A DNA stretch of 64,000 nt, from positions 1,795,901 through 1,859,900 of the forward strand of contig VXAZ01002109.1 of assembly GCA_013399875.1 (NCBI GenBank). Direction: 5' to 3'. Below the pieces are notes generated by a model. That model worked only from the letters and a program-made list of their open reading frames with translations. It was not told the origin of the DNA and searched no databases. Of the stretch, positions 60,913 to 64,000 are shown piece by piece. The stretch is from Gymnorhina tibicen. Taxonomy: Eukaryota > Chordata > Aves > Passeriformes > Artamidae. Position 1 is the first letter of the stretch. Every line of letters starts with the position of its first letter. The translations under genes were made by a program, and so were the position numbers.

Positions 60913-63065
60913 GCATATAAAAAAGGCTCACTGTCATTATGGATGGGTAGTCAGATGTGGAAGTAATGGCTGTTGCGTAAAAGAAATTTGTATGTTTTAT
61001 TAAGGCATGCGAGTGCAGTTATTAGTGACCGTCATTGCTATTAGTGACCCTCAATGGGATTTACAAATTAGTAACATCTCGATTCGAGGGAATTTAAGGT
61101 TAGATTTACCCTTTCTTCTCATTTTAATAGCAGCCATGGAGATGACACAATATAGAATAAAAAAGGCACAATAAAGAAGGCAGACTACAGCTTGAGCTTT
61201 TATTTCTTGCTAGCCAGTAGAAAAATGGCAAAGTGATCTGGCATATAGACCATTTATAATTATAAGGTAGTTAAAAGTGGGGAAATTGTCAGTAACTGCA
61301 AGCATTTGGACAAAACCCCTGCAATTTGAGTTAATTATCTCTCCAGAGTTCTTGTTCTGAGCAAAACACATGTGTTTATGTAGTACTATTGTATTAGGGC
61401 TTTATTTATACTTGGTTTTTACATAGCCTTATTAAAAATAAAAATAGAGATCCGGAAACAGTGTTTGAAAAGTTTGTTAAAATAGATCAACTGTCATTAA
61501 ATAGACATTGGAATGCAAAGCATTTCTAACAGTCTGTTTTCAAGTAGCAAGGGCAAAATGCAGAATTGAGAAGGGGGAGGAATGAGGTGTGTTTAATAAT
61601 CTTGACTGCATCCTAAAGCAGTGCAATGGCATGTAGCTCTGCTGAACCCAGTGGAGCTTTACCTGCCTTATGCAACGAAGTTTCTGGATAATTATGGTTT
61701 AAGTCAGTGCTGCTGTCTCATTTTGTTTTGTTTTGGGTTTTTTTCCCACTCTTTTAAGAACTGTCTTGTTCCTAAAACTTTGGAAAACTCAGGAACTTTG
61801 AATCTTTCAGTTATGTACTTTTTGAATACAATGAAATGCTATGAATTCAGAAAATGGAATCAAATTTGAGGAAACACTTGTCTTAATGTAAGTATAAGTA
61901 AGCAGACTTAAATATTTCATGCAGTAGTGATAAAATCCAGAATTGCTAATTCCTTGTTTGAGCTAAGGTAGACAAAATTTTTAAAGCAGTCAGCACACTT
62001 TAAAAATAAAGTTCAGTAAAAACTCTGTTAAGTGAGTGTTTGTGAATCTAGCATCTATCCATGATTGAAAAGATGTTGTCTTCTCTTATGTATGGGAACA
62101 CTGCTATTTTGATGAACTGTAAACTGTAATTATAATCAATGTGCACCAAGTATAACTAGAAAGTATAAAATTAAATCATAAAAATACAACTTTCTAAAAG
62201 ATTTCTAGCTATTTTTTATGATCATAAATGATGGTGTCCTAATCTAGAAGCATGCAGAAAACAACATACTCCTGCCTGGCATAACCAGGCAAGTAAAAAG
62301 CCCTAGGTAGAACAGCAGAGCTTTTTTTTTTGGTCATACTTTAAACACAAAAGCAGTGGCAATTATAGAAAAAATGAGCTGGGAGGTTTTGTTTTTTTTC
62401 TTAACCTATTGCCCTTCAATACTTCCTCCACTGAATCCTGTGCAGTGAGGTGATCAGGTACTCTGCCCCAACTGTTCTGCCCTATGAATCCATTGCTATT
62501 GCACCACATTGATTGCTAATGGAGGTACAGCCTGCAAAGTCAACATCCAGAAGAAAGGCTTCAGCAAGATGGGCTGGAATGACTTAAGGATAAGGGTGAA
62601 TCTTTTATTTATCTGAAGCTGTAGCAGAATCTGAACTCCAGGCCAGAGACCTGATGAAAACTTTCTACTCTTCAGGCTATTCTAAAGGCACAGCAAAAAG
62701 CACTGTTCCCCTAACGAACAGAAAAACCCTTATATGTATGTCAAAGATGAGTCATTGCCATGTTATAAACTTAGGTTATTTACACTAAGATAGAAAACAC
62801 ATTTTTTAGAAAAAAAATTTCTTCCATTATGGAAGTCTTTCGGAATAGGGGATGTTTCTCCTTGCTTTGTAATGGGAACAGTCTATCCATGCCACATAGC
62901 AGGGAGGCCAAGCAAATTAGTCCTGCTGCAGGGCAGAGAATGTAGCTGCATGGATGAGCACTTGGGTCCCAAGCAGATAAATTCCTTTGTGCATTGATGT
63001 AAGGTGCCAAGGGAGGTTTTTGGATGAAGGCAATTCTGTTTCTGTTTTTCTCTGATCCCTGAAGT
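60913..63065. other. AT-rich unique sequence, no gene seen
   Basis: ATTAGTGACC is duplicated at 61,021 and 61,040 (19-bp period), and a 7-bp perfect stem lies at 62,273-62,291 (TGCCTGG / CCAGGCA). No exon, RNA gene or transposon is recognised. Confidence 0.55.
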
Positions 63066-63132
63066 GCCTACATATACATATATATGTATATATATAAATA
63101 TATACACATATATATGTGTGTGTGTGTGTGTA
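63066..63132. repeat. TA-rich repeat ending in (TG)8
   Basis: TA, CATA and TATG units (63,070-63,114) lead into eight perfect TG units (63,115-63,130). The TA-rich part is largely self-complementary and could form a cruciform. The short frames on both strands here are artefacts of the repeat. The TG count is probably polymorphic. Confidence 0.95.
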
Positions 63133-64000
63133 TCTTGTACAGTTAAAAGTTGCTTGATTTTTGCCATCATGGATATCTTTTCCAAACTGTGGCATCTTGG
63201 TTTTATCATTTTGCCCTTGCATAACTTCTTTCCTTACCATCTACTGAGATCTGCTTAGGCTATTCTAGCTGAACTTTCAGTAATCTAGTATTTCATTACC
63301 ATGGCATTTCTCAAGCAATTAAGTCCTCTATTTCTTTTCCTAAATGAATGTGTTCGTACTGGTGGGACTCTGCAGTTCTGAATGGATGACTTGTTAATGG
63401 AGGTATTTTCTACAAGGCAGATAACAGGGCAGTTTGAACTCATGCTTGTGTTGTTCATATTAGTCTTCCTACAAGAGAGAAAGTGCTGTGCAGGGGTTTC
63501 CTCATATAAGTTATGAGTGGTCTGGCTTGCCATTATATGTGCTTTTATGTACAGACTTGGGCTACTTCATCAGGCGTGCTATAACTTTGCTTAGAGATAA
63601 CAAGCAATGACTTTTTTTATCTATTGGGCTCAACCTAGACAACTTCCTTCACTTCTGGGGATTGAACCCTTTAAGTAAAATTAAACAGCAAAAATTAAGC
63701 AAACATCCTCTCAAAAGGAAAGTAAGGTAGGAAAAGCTGAAGATTTTTTAGATCAGATCAGTTCATTCTCAAGTGATCAATTCTATTTGCACAGTTTCTT
63801 TGGGATCGGGGAAAGTATTTGTCGTGTCCAGAAAAGAGAGCAGTGCAACTGTTCTGACCTTTACTGTACTACGTATAACTGAAGAGAGCTGAAACTGCAC
63901 TTGAGCTCAAATGGTGAAATCCATATTGATGTGGGTTTCCTCCTCAATGTCTACCTGCTAGGAATATGAGAATCCACCAGTTTATCTTAGGCTGTATAGC
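63133..64000. other. Unique sequence, no gene seen
   Basis: No exon, RNA gene or transposon is recognised in the last part of the window. Confidence 0.5.

Noticed and set aside
62780..63258. Overlapping frames on both strands around 63.1 kb
   Set aside because: They pass through the TA/TG microsatellite and are repeat artefacts.

Overview
The window reads as AT-rich, non-coding DNA from a bird nuclear genome. Avian origin is inferred from interspersed repeats recognised by eye. Seven fragments of CR1 LINEs occur in both orientations, several ending in the CR1-type ATTCTRTG 3' tail. Two long terminal repeats and one LTR fragment of bird endogenous retroviruses are also present; two of these three belong to the ERVL-type LTR family common across birds. 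Nothing mammalian (Alu, L1) or bacterial is visible. I cannot name the species or chromosome.

No protein-coding gene, rRNA or tRNA could be supported. The longest open frames are explained by repeats: the CR1 reverse-transcriptase relics at about 18.65-19.77 kb, 43.83-44.47 kb, 47.85-48.46 kb and 51.44-51.72 kb, and the LTR at 13.95-14.62 kb. The remaining short frames look like chance openings in AT-rich DNA. The window is therefore intergenic, or lies inside a very large intron.

Layout. 0-8.8 kb: unique AT-rich DNA with a twin perfect hairpin at 5.66-5.71 kb. 8.80-8.92 kb: CR1 3' stub (-). 12.00 kb: 23-bp tandem duplication. 12.77 kb: (AGAT)12 microsatellite. 13.95-14.62 kb: retroviral LTR (-). 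16.25 kb: inverted repeat carrying two AP-1-type sites. 18.65-19.77 kb: the longest CR1 copy (+). 24.48-24.67 kb: A-rich, then homopurine, tract. 35.55-36.23 kb: CR1 (+). 37.63-38.04 kb: old CR1 (-). 39.73-40.32 kb: solo ERVL LTR (-) with a perfect 5-bp target-site duplication. 40.64-41.5 kb: weak candidate terminal exon. 43.67-44.47 kb: T/G-rich tract followed by a CR1 (+) lacking its 3' end. 47.85-48.46 kb: GC-rich CR1 (-). 51.44-51.72 kb: CR1 (-). 57.75-58.12 kb: TA/TG repeat, then a roughly 3-copy 45/48-bp tandem repeat. 58.76-59.14 kb: T/G-rich tract, then an ERVL LTR fragment (+). 63.07-63.13 kb: TA/TG microsatellite.

I found no convincing novel biological system. The points most worth a second look are small: the perfect hairpins, the paired AP-1 inverted repeat, the 3'-truncated CR1, the codon-length tandem repeat and the candidate exon after 40,641.
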